64,000 bases of DNA from Brevibacillus sp042683565 (GCF_042683565.1 NZ_JBHUJW010000034.1:186001-250000), one strand, 5' to 3'. Shown: positions 43,138 through 52,827, numbered from the stretch's first letter. Numbers and translations are program-made. Notes: generated by a model from the sequence alone, not told the origin.

Positions 43138-45409
43138 ACGCGCTTCCCCCTTGCGCCACGCGCAGCAGCGTCAGCGCCAGCTCCTTGCTGCCGTCGTCGG
43201 ACGCTCCGACACACGACGGGCAGCCGGACTCGCACAGGCAGGAGACGATCATCCGCTCGGCCTGGTGGAGAATCGTCTCCATTTCTTTGTACACCTGCTC
43301 GGACAGCCCGATGCCGCCCGGGTAGCGGTCGTACAGGAAGATCGTCGGCTCTTGGGAATGTACGGCCTTGCGCTGCGGGATGACGTGCAAATCCATCGGG
43401 TCGCACATCACGAACAGCGGCGCTACGTGCTGGAGCACATGCGCGAGACCGACCAATCCCCGCTCCACGTCCTCTGTCCCGATTTCCGCGAGCAGGCTGT
43501 CCGCGAAGCTGATCCACGCGGCATTCGTGTGCAGCTCCTCCTCCGGCAGGTGAATGGGCCCGGAGCCGATGTTTTCATGCGTCTCGAACTTGATTTTCTT
43601 GAAAATCGTCGCCATGGCGTGGACGGACACTTCCCCGTAGGAAAAAGCGCTCTGCCCCTCCTGACGGTGCTGATCCTGCTCCAGCACTTTCAGCTGCACG
43701 GCCAGATTGGCGTCCGTGTAATAGTCGACGGACACTTCCCGCACGTACGCCTTCTTTTCCTCGTAATCGAGCTTTTCTACCTGGTACTGCGTCCCCTGAT
43801 GCAGGTAGATCGCTTCCTCGTGCAAAAGCGTCAGGGAACTGAACCGGTCCATTTCCCCGATGACCCGCTCGTTGCCCCGTTCGCTGATGTCGACGATGAC
43901 CACGTTTTCCTGCGAAGCCGACCGCAGGCTGATGTTGTGCGCCGGGAACGAGTCGTTCATCCAGAACCATTTGCCCTTGGAGTAGTGCAGGACCTGCTCC
44001 TCCGTCAAAAACTCGAGAATTTCCACGATTTCCGCCCGCCCGAACGTGTCGCCCTCGCGAAACGGCAGCTCGTAGGCCGCGCATTTCAGGTGGTCGACGA
44101 GGATAATCAGGTTGTCCGGGTTGATGCGCGCCGTCTCTGGACTGCGGTCGAAGAAATATTCCGGGTGGGAAATGACGTACTGGTCGAGCGGCGTGGAGCT
44201 GCCGACCATGACCACTACCGATTCCCCCTGCCGCCTGCCCGCACGGCCTGCCTGCTGCCAGGTGCTGGCGACCGAGCCGGGATAACCAGTGATGACGCAC
44301 GCCTGCAGTTGCCCGATGTCGACCCCCAGCTCCAGCGCATTCGTGCTGACGACCCCCATGATGTCGCCGCTCCGCAGTCCACGCTCAATTTCCCTGCGCT
44401 GGCTGGGCAAATACCCGCCGCGATAGCCCTGGATCGTCTTCGGCCCGAGCTTTTTCTTGATCAGCTCCTGCAAGTACGTGAGCAAGATTTCCACACGGAC
44501 CCGGCTGCGGGCAAACAAAATCGTCTGGATGCCGTTCACCAGAAACTGCTCGGTAATGTCGCGCGCCTCCAACGTGGCGCTGCGCCGGATGTTCAGCTGA
44601 CGGTTGACCACCGGCGGATTGTAGAACAGAAAATGCTTGATGCCCGCTGGCGCGCCGTTGTTGTCCACCAGTTCCATCGACTCCTCCGTCAACGCCTCCG
44701 CCAGCTCCCGCGGATTGGCGATCGTGGCGGACGTGCAGATGAACTGCGGATGGCTGCCGTAAAAGGCGCAAATCCGCTTGAGGCGGCGAATGACGTTGGC
44801 GACGTGGCTGCCGAACACGCCGCGATATGTATGCAGTTCGTCGATAACGACGTATTGCAAATGCTCGAAAAAGGAAACCCACTTGGTATGATGGGGCAAA
44901 ATGGCGGAGTGCAGCATGTCCGGGTTGGTAATGACGATATTCCCGGCCTTGCGCACCATCTGCCGAATGTTGGCCGGGGTATCACCGTCGTACGTCTCCG
45001 ATTTGATGGACAGGCCCATCTCGGTGATCAGCTCATGCAGCTCGCTCTTTTGGTCCTGCGCCAGCGCCTTGGTGGGAAACAGGTAGAGTGCCCGCGCCTG
45101 CGCGTCCTCCGATAAAGTCTGAATGATCGGCAGGTGGTAGCACATGCTTTTCCCCGAAGCTGTCGGGGTTACAGCAACGATGTTCCTGCCTGCGCGCACA
45201 TGACGAAAGGACGTTTCCTGGTGCGTATACAAAGAAGCGATTCCGCGCCGCTCCAGCGCCTCGCGGATGCGTCTGTCCAGTTCGTCCGGAAAGGGAACCG
45301 TCCTCGCTTCGCGGGCCGGGATCGTCCGCCAGTGGGCGATATTCGCGGAAAACCGCTCGTCCTGCCGGAAGCCGTCCAAAATTTCCGCTATGCTTTTTTT
45401 CATGTTCAT
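43127..45409 (-). CDS. mrfA: MrfA (YprA)-like DExH helicase
   Basis: Superfamily 2 helicase of 760 residues with the helicase motifs VTPTASGKSMCYHLP (motif I), VIDELHTYRG (DELH motif II), TNALELGVDIG and QQAGRAGRRQGESV (motif VI), and the C-terminal DUF1998/MrfA domain with the four-cysteine cluster CLCESGCPSC. It partners MrfB in excision of mitomycin adducts. The ATG at 45409 has AAGGTGA upstream; the frame extends 33 codons further without a site. A LexA-like box lies 29 bp upstream of the start. Confidence 0.92.
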   Translation of the reverse strand: MNMKKSIAEILDGFRQDERFSANIAHWRTIPAREARTVPFPDELDRRIREALERRGIASLYTHQETSFRHVRAGRNIVAVTPTASGKSMCYHLPIIQTLSEDAQARALYLFPTKALAQDQKSELHELITEMGLSIKSETYDGDTPANIRQMVRKAGNIVITNPDMLHSAILPHHTKWVSFFEHLQYVVIDELHTYRGVFGSHVANVIRRLKRICAFYGSHPQFICTSATIANPRELAEALTEESMELVDNNGAPAGIKHFLFYNPPVVNRQLNIRRSATLEARDITEQFLVNGIQTILFARSRVRVEILLTYLQELIKKKLGPKTIQGYRGGYLPSQRREIERGLRSGDIMGVVSTNALELGVDIGQLQACVITGYPGSVASTWQQAGRAGRRQGESVVVMVGSSTPLDQYVISHPEYFFDRSPETARINPDNLIILVDHLKCAAYELPFREGDTFGRAEIVEILEFLTEEQVLHYSKGKWFWMNDSFPAHNISLRSASQENVVIVDISERGNERVIGEMDRFSSLTLLHEEAIYLHQGTQYQVEKLDYEEKKAYVREVSVDYYTDANLAVQLKVLEQDQHRQEGQSAFSYGEVSVHAMATIFKKIKFETHENIGSGPIHLPEEELHTNAAWISFADSLLAEIGTEDVERGLVGLAHVLQHVAPLFVMCDPMDLHVIPQRKAVHSQEPTIFLYDRYPGGIGLSEQVYKEMETILHQAERMIVSCLCESGCPSCVGASDDGSKELALTLLRVAQGGSAYVS

Positions 45410-45437
45410 CGACGTCACCTTCTTTGACTCAATTTTA

Positions 45438-45451
45438 CGAATGGATGTTCG
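45438..45451. promoter_or_regulatory. LexA/DinR-like box upstream of mrfA
   Basis: CGAATGGATGTTCG matches the Bacillus SOS box CGAACRNRYGTTYG at 13 of 14 positions and lies 29-42 nt upstream of the mrfA start. One half-site base differs (GAAT for GAAC). Confidence 0.55.
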
Positions 45452-45494
45452 TGATGTAAATGAATTGTTTATTTTCCGTGCGCAGTTCGGCCCA

Positions 45495-45548
45495 AAACAA
45501 AGAAGCATTCCGATCAGGCAGCCGTGTGATCAGAATGCTTCTTTGTTT
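45495..45548. repeat. Orphan 22-bp inverted repeat between mrfA and the MarR gene
   Basis: Arms of 22 bp (AAACAAAGAAGCATTCCGATCA against its near-complement, one mismatch) with a 10-nt loop. Such hairpins usually terminate transcription, but both flanking genes point away from it. Possibly a terminator left from a lost gene, or a regulatory structure. Confidence 0.7.
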
Positions 45549-45674
45549 CACCAACATAAGTGCAAGCAGGATTTCGCCCATCGGCCAGACGGCGGTCCCT
45601 GATCGAGAATTATTTTCATTTTCTCCCCCTGCAACGTATAAGTCATTTGTTATAATGATATAGGGTGATCATTG

Positions 45675-46106
45675 ATGGCTGACTTACTTCACTATGCCTT
45701 TCGCATTCGCACAGCCATGAACAAAATGCAACGAAAGATTGCCATAGATATGCAACAACAGTTCGGCGGCGATCTGACCCGGCCGCAATTTTATTTGCTT
45801 TCGCTCATTTCAGCGGAAGAGCCTTGCAAGATCACACACCTCGCCCAAAAGCTGGGAGTGCGGCCGAGCACGATCTCCACGATGATCAATCGCCTCGTCG
45901 ACGGCGGCTTCGTCTCCCGCGTATACGGCCACAACGACCGCCGCAGCGTGCTTGTCTCCATCACCGCGCGCGGCCAGGATGTCCTGACAAAGGATATTGA
46001 AAACTACAGCAAGGTGCTGGAGAAGTATATCGGCGTCCTGGAGCCAAGCGAATTGGAAACGTTTACGCAAACCTTTGAAAAAATTGCTGCCATTCAAAAC
46101 CGGTAA
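45675..46106 (+). CDS. MarR-family transcriptional regulator
   Basis: Winged-helix regulator of 143 residues (MADLLHYAFRIRTAMNKM; KITHLAQKLGVRPSTISTMI recognition region; wing GHNDRRSVLVSITARGQ). A TATAAT at 45651-45656 lies close upstream and GGGTGA serves as ribosome site. No obvious efflux or enzyme gene is adjacent on the same strand, so its target is unknown. It may autoregulate. Confidence 0.9.
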   Translation: MADLLHYAFRIRTAMNKMQRKIAIDMQQQFGGDLTRPQFYLLSLISAEEPCKITHLAQKLGVRPSTISTMINRLVDGGFVSRVYGHNDRRSVLVSITARGQDVLTKDIENYSKVLEKYIGVLEPSELETFTQTFEKIAAIQNR

Positions 46107-46174
46107 GGGCACTTTGGCGCCTAACGCATGTCCCGCAGCGCGGACCGGGCGCGTTTTCCTCCCCGCAAAACAGT

Positions 46175-46204
46175 CAGCCCCCGGCAGTCAGGGGCTGTTT
46201 TCTC
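46175..46204. terminator. Terminator between the MarR and iron-alcohol-dehydrogenase genes
   Basis: CAGCCCC CGGCAGTCA GGGGCTG followed by TTTT, with AAAA before the stem, between convergent genes. Confidence 0.8.
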
Positions 46205-46223
46205 ATGCGCTGCGCATCCACGG

Positions 46224-47384
46224 CTACGCTTCGTACGCTTCTTTCAGGATTGCCATGTAATCGTCGGCCGTCACAGTGCGGACGTTGCTTGGCGTGGAGC
46301 CGTTTTTCACTGCCAGTTCCACGATGCGCGGAAAATCTTCCTCCCGCACGCCCGGCAAGTCTTTGAGCTTCGGAATGTTCAGGCCCTCCGTCAAGGCGGC
46401 GATTCCGCCGATGAGCTTGTCGATTGCCGCATCGTCCGTGTCGGCATCGGCGGCAAAGCCCATAAAGCGTGCCAGGCTGGCGTGCATCGGCTTGTTTTCA
46501 GCCGCGTTGAACTTTAGTACATAGGGTAAAAAGACCGAGTTGGCGACGCCGTGCGGGGTATCGTACAGTCCGCCCAAGGCTTCGGCCAGGCAGTGCACCG
46601 CTGCCACATCCGCCGACCCGAAGCACAGTCCGGCCAGCAGACTGCCTTCCAGCATCGCATGGCGGGCGGCCTCGTCCTGTCCATTGGCGTACGCGGCAGG
46701 CAGCGCGCGTACAATCGTCTGCATCGCCCGCGCTCCGAGTGCCTGGGAGATCGGATTGGTCACTTTGCAGGTGTAGCCTTCGATTGCGTGAACCAGCGCG
46801 TCCACGCCAGTAGCAGCCGTGACGGCGGGCGGCACGCTGTACGTCAGCGCCGGATCGAGCACAGCGAGCGTCGGGCGCAGGGCTACGTGCTTCAGCGTCA
46901 TTTTCCGATGCGTCGTCGCCTCCGTAATGACCGCAGATCGCGTCACCTCCGAACCTGTCCCGGCTGTCGTCGGCACGCAGACGATTGGCGCGATGTTCTC
47001 GTAAGGCAGGCGCCCGTCCGCATAATCGGCAGGTGTCCCGCCATTGGGTCCGCACAGCGCGATCGTCTTGCCTGTGTCCATCGCGCTTCCTCCCCCGATC
47101 GCCACCACCGCTTCGGCAGACGCCTCGCGGAACAGCGCTGCCCCTTCCAGACATTCCATATCGCGCGGATTTTGGCTCAGCCCGTCAAACAGCGTCACGC
47201 GATATCCCGCTTCCTGCAGCGCCGCCTGAAGCGGAGCCACCAGTCCGGCACGGATCACGCCCGGGTCGCTGACCAGAATCACCGACGCGCCCGTTTGCAA
47301 AGACTGCAAAAGAGCCGGCAACTCCTTCGATTTACCTTTTCCCATCTCGATGCGCGTCGGGCAGAAATAGCTGTATGGATTCAT
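46224..47384 (-). CDS. Iron-containing alcohol dehydrogenase
   Basis: Group III Fe-dependent alcohol dehydrogenase of 386 residues, the usual length. The NAD-binding GGGSAMDTGKT is present. Metal-ligand region Asp and His lie in GVDALVHAIEGYTC (Asp), VHCLAEALGG and YDTPHGVANS (His). The ATG at 47384 is about 387 codons from the stop with GGAGGGGG upstream; a longer frame reaches 47555 without support. Substrate (butanol, propanediol, lactaldehyde or other) cannot be told from sequence. Confidence 0.92.
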   Translation of the reverse strand: MNPYSYFCPTRIEMGKGKSKELPALLQSLQTGASVILVSDPGVIRAGLVAPLQAALQEAGYRVTLFDGLSQNPRDMECLEGAALFREASAEAVVAIGGGSAMDTGKTIALCGPNGGTPADYADGRLPYENIAPIVCVPTTAGTGSEVTRSAVITEATTHRKMTLKHVALRPTLAVLDPALTYSVPPAVTAATGVDALVHAIEGYTCKVTNPISQALGARAMQTIVRALPAAYANGQDEAARHAMLEGSLLAGLCFGSADVAAVHCLAEALGGLYDTPHGVANSVFLPYVLKFNAAENKPMHASLARFMGFAADADTDDAAIDKLIGGIAALTEGLNIPKLKDLPGVREEDFPRIVELAVKNGSTPSNVRTVTADDYMAILKEAYEA

Positions 47385-47533
47385 AGACGGTTGTCCCCCT
47401 CCTTCTTTTTCTCCATCATACAAGCGAGAGGCCAGCTGTTCCACATTATTATCCAAATAGCGAAATTTTTTCCGCTCCCCCTGTAACATCCCATTTTTTT
47501 CCACGTTCATTAGACAAAGGGGGGAATAGAGAG

Positions 47534-49126
47534 ATGAGAAAAATTGCAAAAGCAAGCACGATCACCGTCATGGTCGCTGCTTTGGTCGGATGCAGCTCTG
47601 GCGAGCAGAGCGCCCGGCAGCCGGCGGCGTCAGCCCAAGCCGGAGGACAAAGCCAAAACGTAGCCTCGTCCGCAGAATACGCGGGACAAAATCAGCTGGC
47701 GGCCCAGCCGAAAAGCGCAGCCCGCCACGGCAGAGCTCCGTACCACGGCATGGCGGACAGCGCTCACATGTATCGCCAGCCGCCGCAAGCCGGCCCGGAC
47801 GCTATGACCTTTAAAAATTACGGCACCAATCCGTTCATCTCCACCGACGAAGACAACCTGTCCACCTTTGCAGCCGATGTCGACACCGGCTCCTACACCC
47901 TCACCCGCAGCTACATCCAGGACGGCGCGTTGCCGCCGGCGGATGCTGTCCGCACAGAAGAGTTCATCAACTACTTCCCGGCAAGCTACCCTGCGCCAAA
48001 GCAGCAGACGTTTGGCATCCAGGTCGACGGCGGCCCTTCGCCCTTTGGTCCCGGCTACCAGCTGGTGCGCATCGGCATCAAAGGAAAAGAAGTCGCCCCG
48101 GAAAACCGGAAGCCCGCCCATCTCGTCTTCGTCATCGACGTCTCCGGCTCCATGGAGCGGGAAGACCGGCTGGAGCTGGTCAAAAGGAGCTTGCGCGTCC
48201 TGGTCGATCAGCTCCAGCCCGAAGACACGGTCGGCATCGTCGTCTACGGATCGCAGGGCCGCGTCATCCTCGATCCCACCTCTGCCGAAAACAGGCAGGC
48301 GATCCTGTCGGCCATCGATTCCCTGACACCTGAAGGCTCCACCAATGCCAAAGAAGGCCTGCTGCTCGGCTACGAGATGGCGAACCGCTCCTATAAACGC
48401 GGCGCCATCAATCGCGTCATCCTCTGCTCGGACGGCGTCGCCAACGTCGGCGAGACGCGCGCCAGCGGCATTCTGCGTTCCATCGAAGACTACGCGCGCA
48501 AAGACATCCACCTTAGCACCTTCGGATTCGGCATGGGCAACTACAACGACGTCCTGATGGAGCAGCTGGCCGACAAGGGCGAAGGTCAATACGCCTACAT
48601 CGACTCCTTTTCCGAGGCGAGGCGGGTATTTACGGAAGCCTTGACCGGGACGCTGCAGACCATCGCTCGCGATGTCAAGATCCAGGTCGAATTCGATCCG
48701 GCGGCAGTCGATCGCTACCGGCTGATCGGCTACGAAAATCGGGACGTGCGGGATGAAGACTTCCGCAACGACAGGACAGATGCCGGGGAAATCGGCGCTG
48801 GCCACACCGTGACGGCGCTGTACGAGGTGAAAGTGAAAAACGGAGCGGCCGGCAAGCTGGGAGATGTCCGCATCCGCTACCAGAATGTCTCGAGCCAAAA
48901 GGTAGAGGAAGTAAGCAAGCCCGTCACCGTGCAGGCGAAGCTGTCCGGCGAGCTGCAGTTTCTCGCGGCGGTCGCGGAATTCGCGGAAATATTGCGGGAA
49001 AGCTACTGGGCCAAGGACAGCTCCCTGCGCGACGTCCTCAAGCTGGCGGAGTCATCTGCCGCCAGAGAGGAGCAGCTGGAGTTCGTGCGCATGGTCAAGG
49101 ACAGCATCGCCATTCGCGGCGATTGA
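47534..49126 (+). CDS. VWA-domain lipoprotein, YfbK/DUF3520 type
   Basis: Lipoprotein of 530 residues with lipobox LVGC (Cys20). Order: low-complexity Ala/Gln linker, a von Willebrand N-terminal domain (PFISTDEDNLSTFAADVDTG), a VWA domain with an intact metal-binding MIDAS (VIDVSGSM) and a C-terminal DUF3520 domain (EFDPAAVDRYRLIGYENR). Such proteins are surface-exposed and thought to mediate protein contacts. AAAGGGGGGAATAGAGAG precedes the ATG. Single-gene unit. Confidence 0.9.
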   Translation: MRKIAKASTITVMVAALVGCSSGEQSARQPAASAQAGGQSQNVASSAEYAGQNQLAAQPKSAARHGRAPYHGMADSAHMYRQPPQAGPDAMTFKNYGTNPFISTDEDNLSTFAADVDTGSYTLTRSYIQDGALPPADAVRTEEFINYFPASYPAPKQQTFGIQVDGGPSPFGPGYQLVRIGIKGKEVAPENRKPAHLVFVIDVSGSMEREDRLELVKRSLRVLVDQLQPEDTVGIVVYGSQGRVILDPTSAENRQAILSAIDSLTPEGSTNAKEGLLLGYEMANRSYKRGAINRVILCSDGVANVGETRASGILRSIEDYARKDIHLSTFGFGMGNYNDVLMEQLADKGEGQYAYIDSFSEARRVFTEALTGTLQTIARDVKIQVEFDPAAVDRYRLIGYENRDVRDEDFRNDRTDAGEIGAGHTVTALYEVKVKNGAAGKLGDVRIRYQNVSSQKVEEVSKPVTVQAKLSGELQFLAAVAEFAEILRESYWAKDSSLRDVLKLAESSAAREEQLEFVRMVKDSIAIRGD

Positions 49127-49189
49127 GAGGCGACCCAGAGGCGACAGGGAAAACAGGAACTTCCCGCCATGCGCGACGATGGAAAAGAC

Positions 49190-49223
49190 AAGGACCTCCC
49201 GGCAACCGCTGCGGGAGGTCCTT
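49190..49223 (+). terminator. Terminator after the VWA gene
   Basis: Stem AAGGACCTCCCG / CGGGAGGTCCTT, 12 bp perfect, 63 nt after the stop codon. The T-run is short but present on both strands. Confidence 0.8.
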
Positions 49224-49344
49224 GCATCGCTTGACTGGTTGGGCGGGAAATGTTTTGACCCAAAGCACGAGGTTGATGAATGTGCGCGCACGCTGTCCAG
49301 GCAATTGCTGCAGGTGCACGAGCCGTTTTTGTCTGTCCGCACGC

Positions 49345-50487
49345 TCACAGGCTGACGATTCCCGTCATGCCGGAGCGCAAGGCCCCATCCTTGTTTTCAA
49401 GGATGATTTTGACCGTAAACGTATCGGTGCCCGCGTCCGCTTTCGGACTGATTCTCACTACCGTTCCCCGCATGTGCTTGTGCAGGGCGTCTACCGCCAC
49501 GTCTACTTCCTTGCCTGTTGCGAATCGCTCCAGCTCTTTTTCGGCAACGCCGATGACGACATATACTTTTTCCGTATTGACGACCGTCATGGCTGCTGTG
49601 CTCGGGCCGACCATCTCCCCTGGATGGATGTTTTTCGCGCTCACATATCCTTTGATCGGGCTGGTGACGGTCGCGTTTTTCAACTGGTACTCCGCGTTGT
49701 CCACCGCCGCCTGCGCGCGCGCTACGCTGGCGGCGTACTGGGCGAGCTGCTCAGGCGTCGCGCCGTTTTTCGCCTTGTCGTACAGCGCCTGCATCTGCTG
49801 CACATTCGCCGCCAGCGCCTGCAAGGTCGGCTGCGTCGCCCCCTGCTTCGCCATCGCCAAATCTTCCTCGCTGCGGCGGAATTGCGCCTCTGCCTGGGCG
49901 TACGCGGCTTCGGCATCCTCCACCGCCTGCCTGGCGACCGCTCCTTGGGCGTACAACGCTTTTGTCCGGTCCCGTTTGGCTGCCGCCGCCTCTGCGTTTG
50001 TCTTCGCCGACTGGACGGCAGCCTGCAGCTGGACCATTTCCTCCGGCCGCTTGCCGTTCTTTACGTCCATGTACTTCTGCGTCGCCTGCGCGAGTCCCGC
50101 CTGGGCGTATTGCAAATCTTCCGGGCGGCTGCCCTTTTTCGCTTCCTCCCATTTCGCCTTTGCCAATGCCAGATCTGCCTTTGCCATGCGCAGGCTCGCG
50201 TCCAGCTCCTCCTGCTCCAGCGCGAACAGCGGCGCTCCGGGCATCACTTCGTCTCCGGTATCGCGATAGACTGCCGCCACTTTCCCCGACGACTTGGCGT
50301 AGATCGTCACTTCCTCGATCCCCTCTACTTTTCCGGTATACGTGCGCACCTCGCCATTGGCTGCCGCAGTCTGCTGGCTCGCACCTCCTGCGGCAGTCAA
50401 GGCGACGGGCTGCGCCCTTCCGCAGCCGGTGAGCGCTCCGAGCAAAAGGCTGGCTGCCAGCACGCTTCCCCATTTGGACATGTTCAT
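49345..50487 (-). CDS. HlyD-family efflux adaptor lipoprotein
   Basis: Membrane-fusion-type protein of 380 residues with lipobox LTGC at the N-terminus, then a barrel-sandwich/lipoyl half, a long coiled coil with repeated Ala-Gln heptads (AAVQSAKTNAEAAAAKRDRT, EDAEAAYAQAEAQFRRSEED) and the returning lipoyl half (VTSPIKGYVSAKNIHPGEMV). It is the third gene of the operon after the MFS pump. The ATG at 50487 has GGGTGA upstream; the longer frame has no site. Confidence 0.88.
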   Translation of the reverse strand: MNMSKWGSVLAASLLLGALTGCGRAQPVALTAAGGASQQTAAANGEVRTYTGKVEGIEEVTIYAKSSGKVAAVYRDTGDEVMPGAPLFALEQEELDASLRMAKADLALAKAKWEEAKKGSRPEDLQYAQAGLAQATQKYMDVKNGKRPEEMVQLQAAVQSAKTNAEAAAAKRDRTKALYAQGAVARQAVEDAEAAYAQAEAQFRRSEEDLAMAKQGATQPTLQALAANVQQMQALYDKAKNGATPEQLAQYAASVARAQAAVDNAEYQLKNATVTSPIKGYVSAKNIHPGEMVGPSTAAMTVVNTEKVYVVIGVAEKELERFATGKEVDVAVDALHKHMRGTVVRISPKADAGTDTFTVKIILENKDGALRSGMTGIVSL

Positions 50488-50576
50488 TGAACTTTCACCC
50501 TTTCCTCTCTTGTTATCCGTATGTTCCTGCTCCTGCGGCAACCACAGACTGTCCGATTGCCCTTCCACGTCCTCTT

Positions 50577-52151
50577 CTATTCCATCAGCGCGGGCTGCAC
50601 CTTGGCCTGTGCCTGTCGTTCACCCGCTTGCTGCCGGGCGGCTCTGTTCTCCTTGACGACGAGCATCAGCAGCAAGGCCGCCACCAATACCAGTGCCGCC
50701 ACGAGCAGGCTGTCCTGCAGAGCCTCGATTGCCGCGTACTTTTTGACCAGCTGTCCCATCAGCTGCAGGGCGGACGCCGCCGCTTCCTGCACTGACAGCC
50801 CTTTGGAGAGGTACATCTGCTGCCACTGCTCCAAGGCTGTCTGCACGGGAGGATGCGTCGCCGTCACCTGCTCGCTGGCGTGCACCGCATGCTCCACGCT
50901 GCGCCGGGAAAACAGGCTGATCAGCCCTGCGATGCCGATGGAAGTCGCCACCTGGCGGGAAATATTCGTAATGACCGAAGCGGCCGGGACACGCGCCGGG
51001 TCGCCCGTCGCCACTAGCGGAATCTGCATCGAGGTCATCAGGCACATGCCCAGCCCGATGCCGCGGACGGCAAGCAGCCAGTTCAGCGTGGATACGCTCG
51101 TGTCCAGATCGACACGGGCGAGCAAAAAGCCAGGCACGAGGCAAAAGACCAGCCCTGCCACAATCAGCGGCTTCAACCCCACCCGCGCCGCCAGCATCCC
51201 GCTGATCGGGGTCACAATCCCCGAGGCGAGCGCCTGCGGCAGCATCATCAGCCCTGTATCCATCGCCGTTTTCCCGAGCATGTTTTCCGAGTAGATCGGC
51301 AACAGGTAGATGACGCCGAAATTGCCGACCATAATCATGCTGTTGACCAACAGCCCCAAGGTAAAGTCACGCTTGGCGAGCAGCCGGATGTCGACCAGGG
51401 GGTGGCTCGCCGACAGTTCGCGAGCGACGAACATGGTGCCGCTGATCAGGGCGGTGAGAAACAGCGAGACGATGAAAAACGAATCCCAGCCTTTTTCCTC
51501 CCCTTTGGTGACCGCGAGCAACAGGCTGACGAGAGCCGCAGCCGACCAGACGAATCCGGCGAGGTCGAACGGATGGTCCTTCTTCGCCTCTCCCTCCGGC
51601 AAAAACTGCCAGACCAACAGCATCGCCACAATCCCGAACGGTATATTGACCGTGAAAATAAGCCGCCAATCCAGATGTTGCACGAAGTAACCGCTCAAGG
51701 TCGGCCCCACTGCCGGGGCGACGAACACCGAGATGCCGAAAACGCCCATGGCCGGACCCATCTTTTCCTGCGGCACCACCAGCTGGATCATCGACTGGCC
51801 AATCGTCATCATCAGCCCGCCCCCTGCTGCCTGGATGATCCGCGCGGCGATCATGCTCCCGTTGCTCCACGCCAGGCCGCACAGAAGCGAGCCTACAGTG
51901 AACAGCAACAGGCTGACGAGATAGCTTTTCTTGATCCCGTACCGGACACCCAGGTAGCCCGCCAGCGGGATGACGGCCGCCATCGTCAAGGTGTAGCTGG
52001 TGACGACCCACTGGATTTCCTCCGTCGAGGCGCCGAACACATGCATCATCTCCGGAATGGCGACGTTGACAATGCTCGTATCCAGCACGGCCATGAATGT
52101 ACCCAGCACGATGGCAAACACGCCGGGCCAAAAGTTTTCCTGCGGCTTCAT
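50577..52151 (-). CDS. DHA2-type MFS multidrug transporter (EmrB/QacA family)
   Basis: Transporter of 524 residues with 14 predicted membrane segments. Motif LDTSIVNVAIPEMMH in TM1, the GYLGVRYGIKKSY loop (motif A) and the PAVGPTLSGYFVQHLDWR antiporter motif C are visible. It exports drugs or toxic metabolites by proton antiport, working with the adjacent HlyD-type proteins. GAGGA precedes the ATG. Second gene of the operon. Confidence 0.92.
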   Translation of the reverse strand: MKPQENFWPGVFAIVLGTFMAVLDTSIVNVAIPEMMHVFGASTEEIQWVVTSYTLTMAAVIPLAGYLGVRYGIKKSYLVSLLLFTVGSLLCGLAWSNGSMIAARIIQAAGGGLMMTIGQSMIQLVVPQEKMGPAMGVFGISVFVAPAVGPTLSGYFVQHLDWRLIFTVNIPFGIVAMLLVWQFLPEGEAKKDHPFDLAGFVWSAAALVSLLLAVTKGEEKGWDSFFIVSLFLTALISGTMFVARELSASHPLVDIRLLAKRDFTLGLLVNSMIMVGNFGVIYLLPIYSENMLGKTAMDTGLMMLPQALASGIVTPISGMLAARVGLKPLIVAGLVFCLVPGFLLARVDLDTSVSTLNWLLAVRGIGLGMCLMTSMQIPLVATGDPARVPAASVITNISRQVATSIGIAGLISLFSRRSVEHAVHASEQVTATHPPVQTALEQWQQMYLSKGLSVQEAAASALQLMGQLVKKYAAIEALQDSLLVAALVLVAALLLMLVVKENRAARQQAGERQAQAKVQPALME

Positions 52152-52164
52152 AACATCCTCACCC

Positions 52165-52827
52165 TTATCTCACGTGTATGGTGACTTTGGCGTTCAAGCC
52201 GGGCTGAAAATCGTAGGGGCCTTCCGTAAAGGCGATCTTGATCGGAATCCGCTGCGTCACTTTGGTGAAGTTGCCGCCCGCATTGACCGGGGGCAGGAGC
52301 GAAAAGGTCGACTGGGTCGCCTCGCCGATTTTTGTGACCTTGCCAAAGAAGGTGCGGCCCGGATACATATCGAGCGCAATCTCGACCTGTTGCCCGACCT
52401 GGATGTAGCCCGCTTCCGTCTCCTCCACATTGGCCTGCACGTACAGCTGGTGCTTGTCGACCACCAGCGCGATGGTGTTGCCCGCGCCGACCACTTCGCC
52501 CTCCTTGGCTGCCCGCTGCAAGATGACGCCGTCGATCGGCGAGCGGATCGTCACGCTTTCCAGTTGGGCGTTGCTCGCAGCATTCACCTGCTCCTGCCTG
52601 GCGACGACCTGGCCGCTTTTCACCTCGTCTCCTTCGTCGATCAGAACGCTTTCCAGCTTGCCAGCGACTTTCGGCGCGATCTTGTAAATGTCGCCCGTGA
52701 CCATGGCATCCTCTGTCTTCACATAAAAGTAGCTCTGGTAGCCGTAGTAGCCCGCGACCGCTGCGGCGAGCAGTACAACGCCCAGCAAAAGAGCCTTGCG
52801 ATTCGGTCTCTTTTTTTCCATTTCCAT
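52165..52827 (-). CDS. Short EmrA/HlyD-type membrane-fusion protein
   Basis: Protein of 220 residues with one N-terminal membrane segment (ALLLGVVLLAAAVAGYYGYQ), a lipoyl half-motif (VAPKVAGKLESVL equivalent around KIAPKVAGKLES), the returning RSPIDGVILQRAAKEGEVV and a beta-barrel (QVEIALDMYPGRTFFGKV). It lacks the long coiled coil of E. coli EmrA, so it is only about half its length. First gene of the efflux operon; a TetR-type palindrome lies 37-59 nt upstream. Confidence 0.87.
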   Translation of the reverse strand: MEMEKKRPNRKALLLGVVLLAAAVAGYYGYQSYFYVKTEDAMVTGDIYKIAPKVAGKLESVLIDEGDEVKSGQVVARQEQVNAASNAQLESVTIRSPIDGVILQRAAKEGEVVGAGNTIALVVDKHQLYVQANVEETEAGYIQVGQQVEIALDMYPGRTFFGKVTKIGEATQSTFSLLPPVNAGGNFTKVTQRIPIKIAFTEGPYDFQPGLNAKVTIHVR

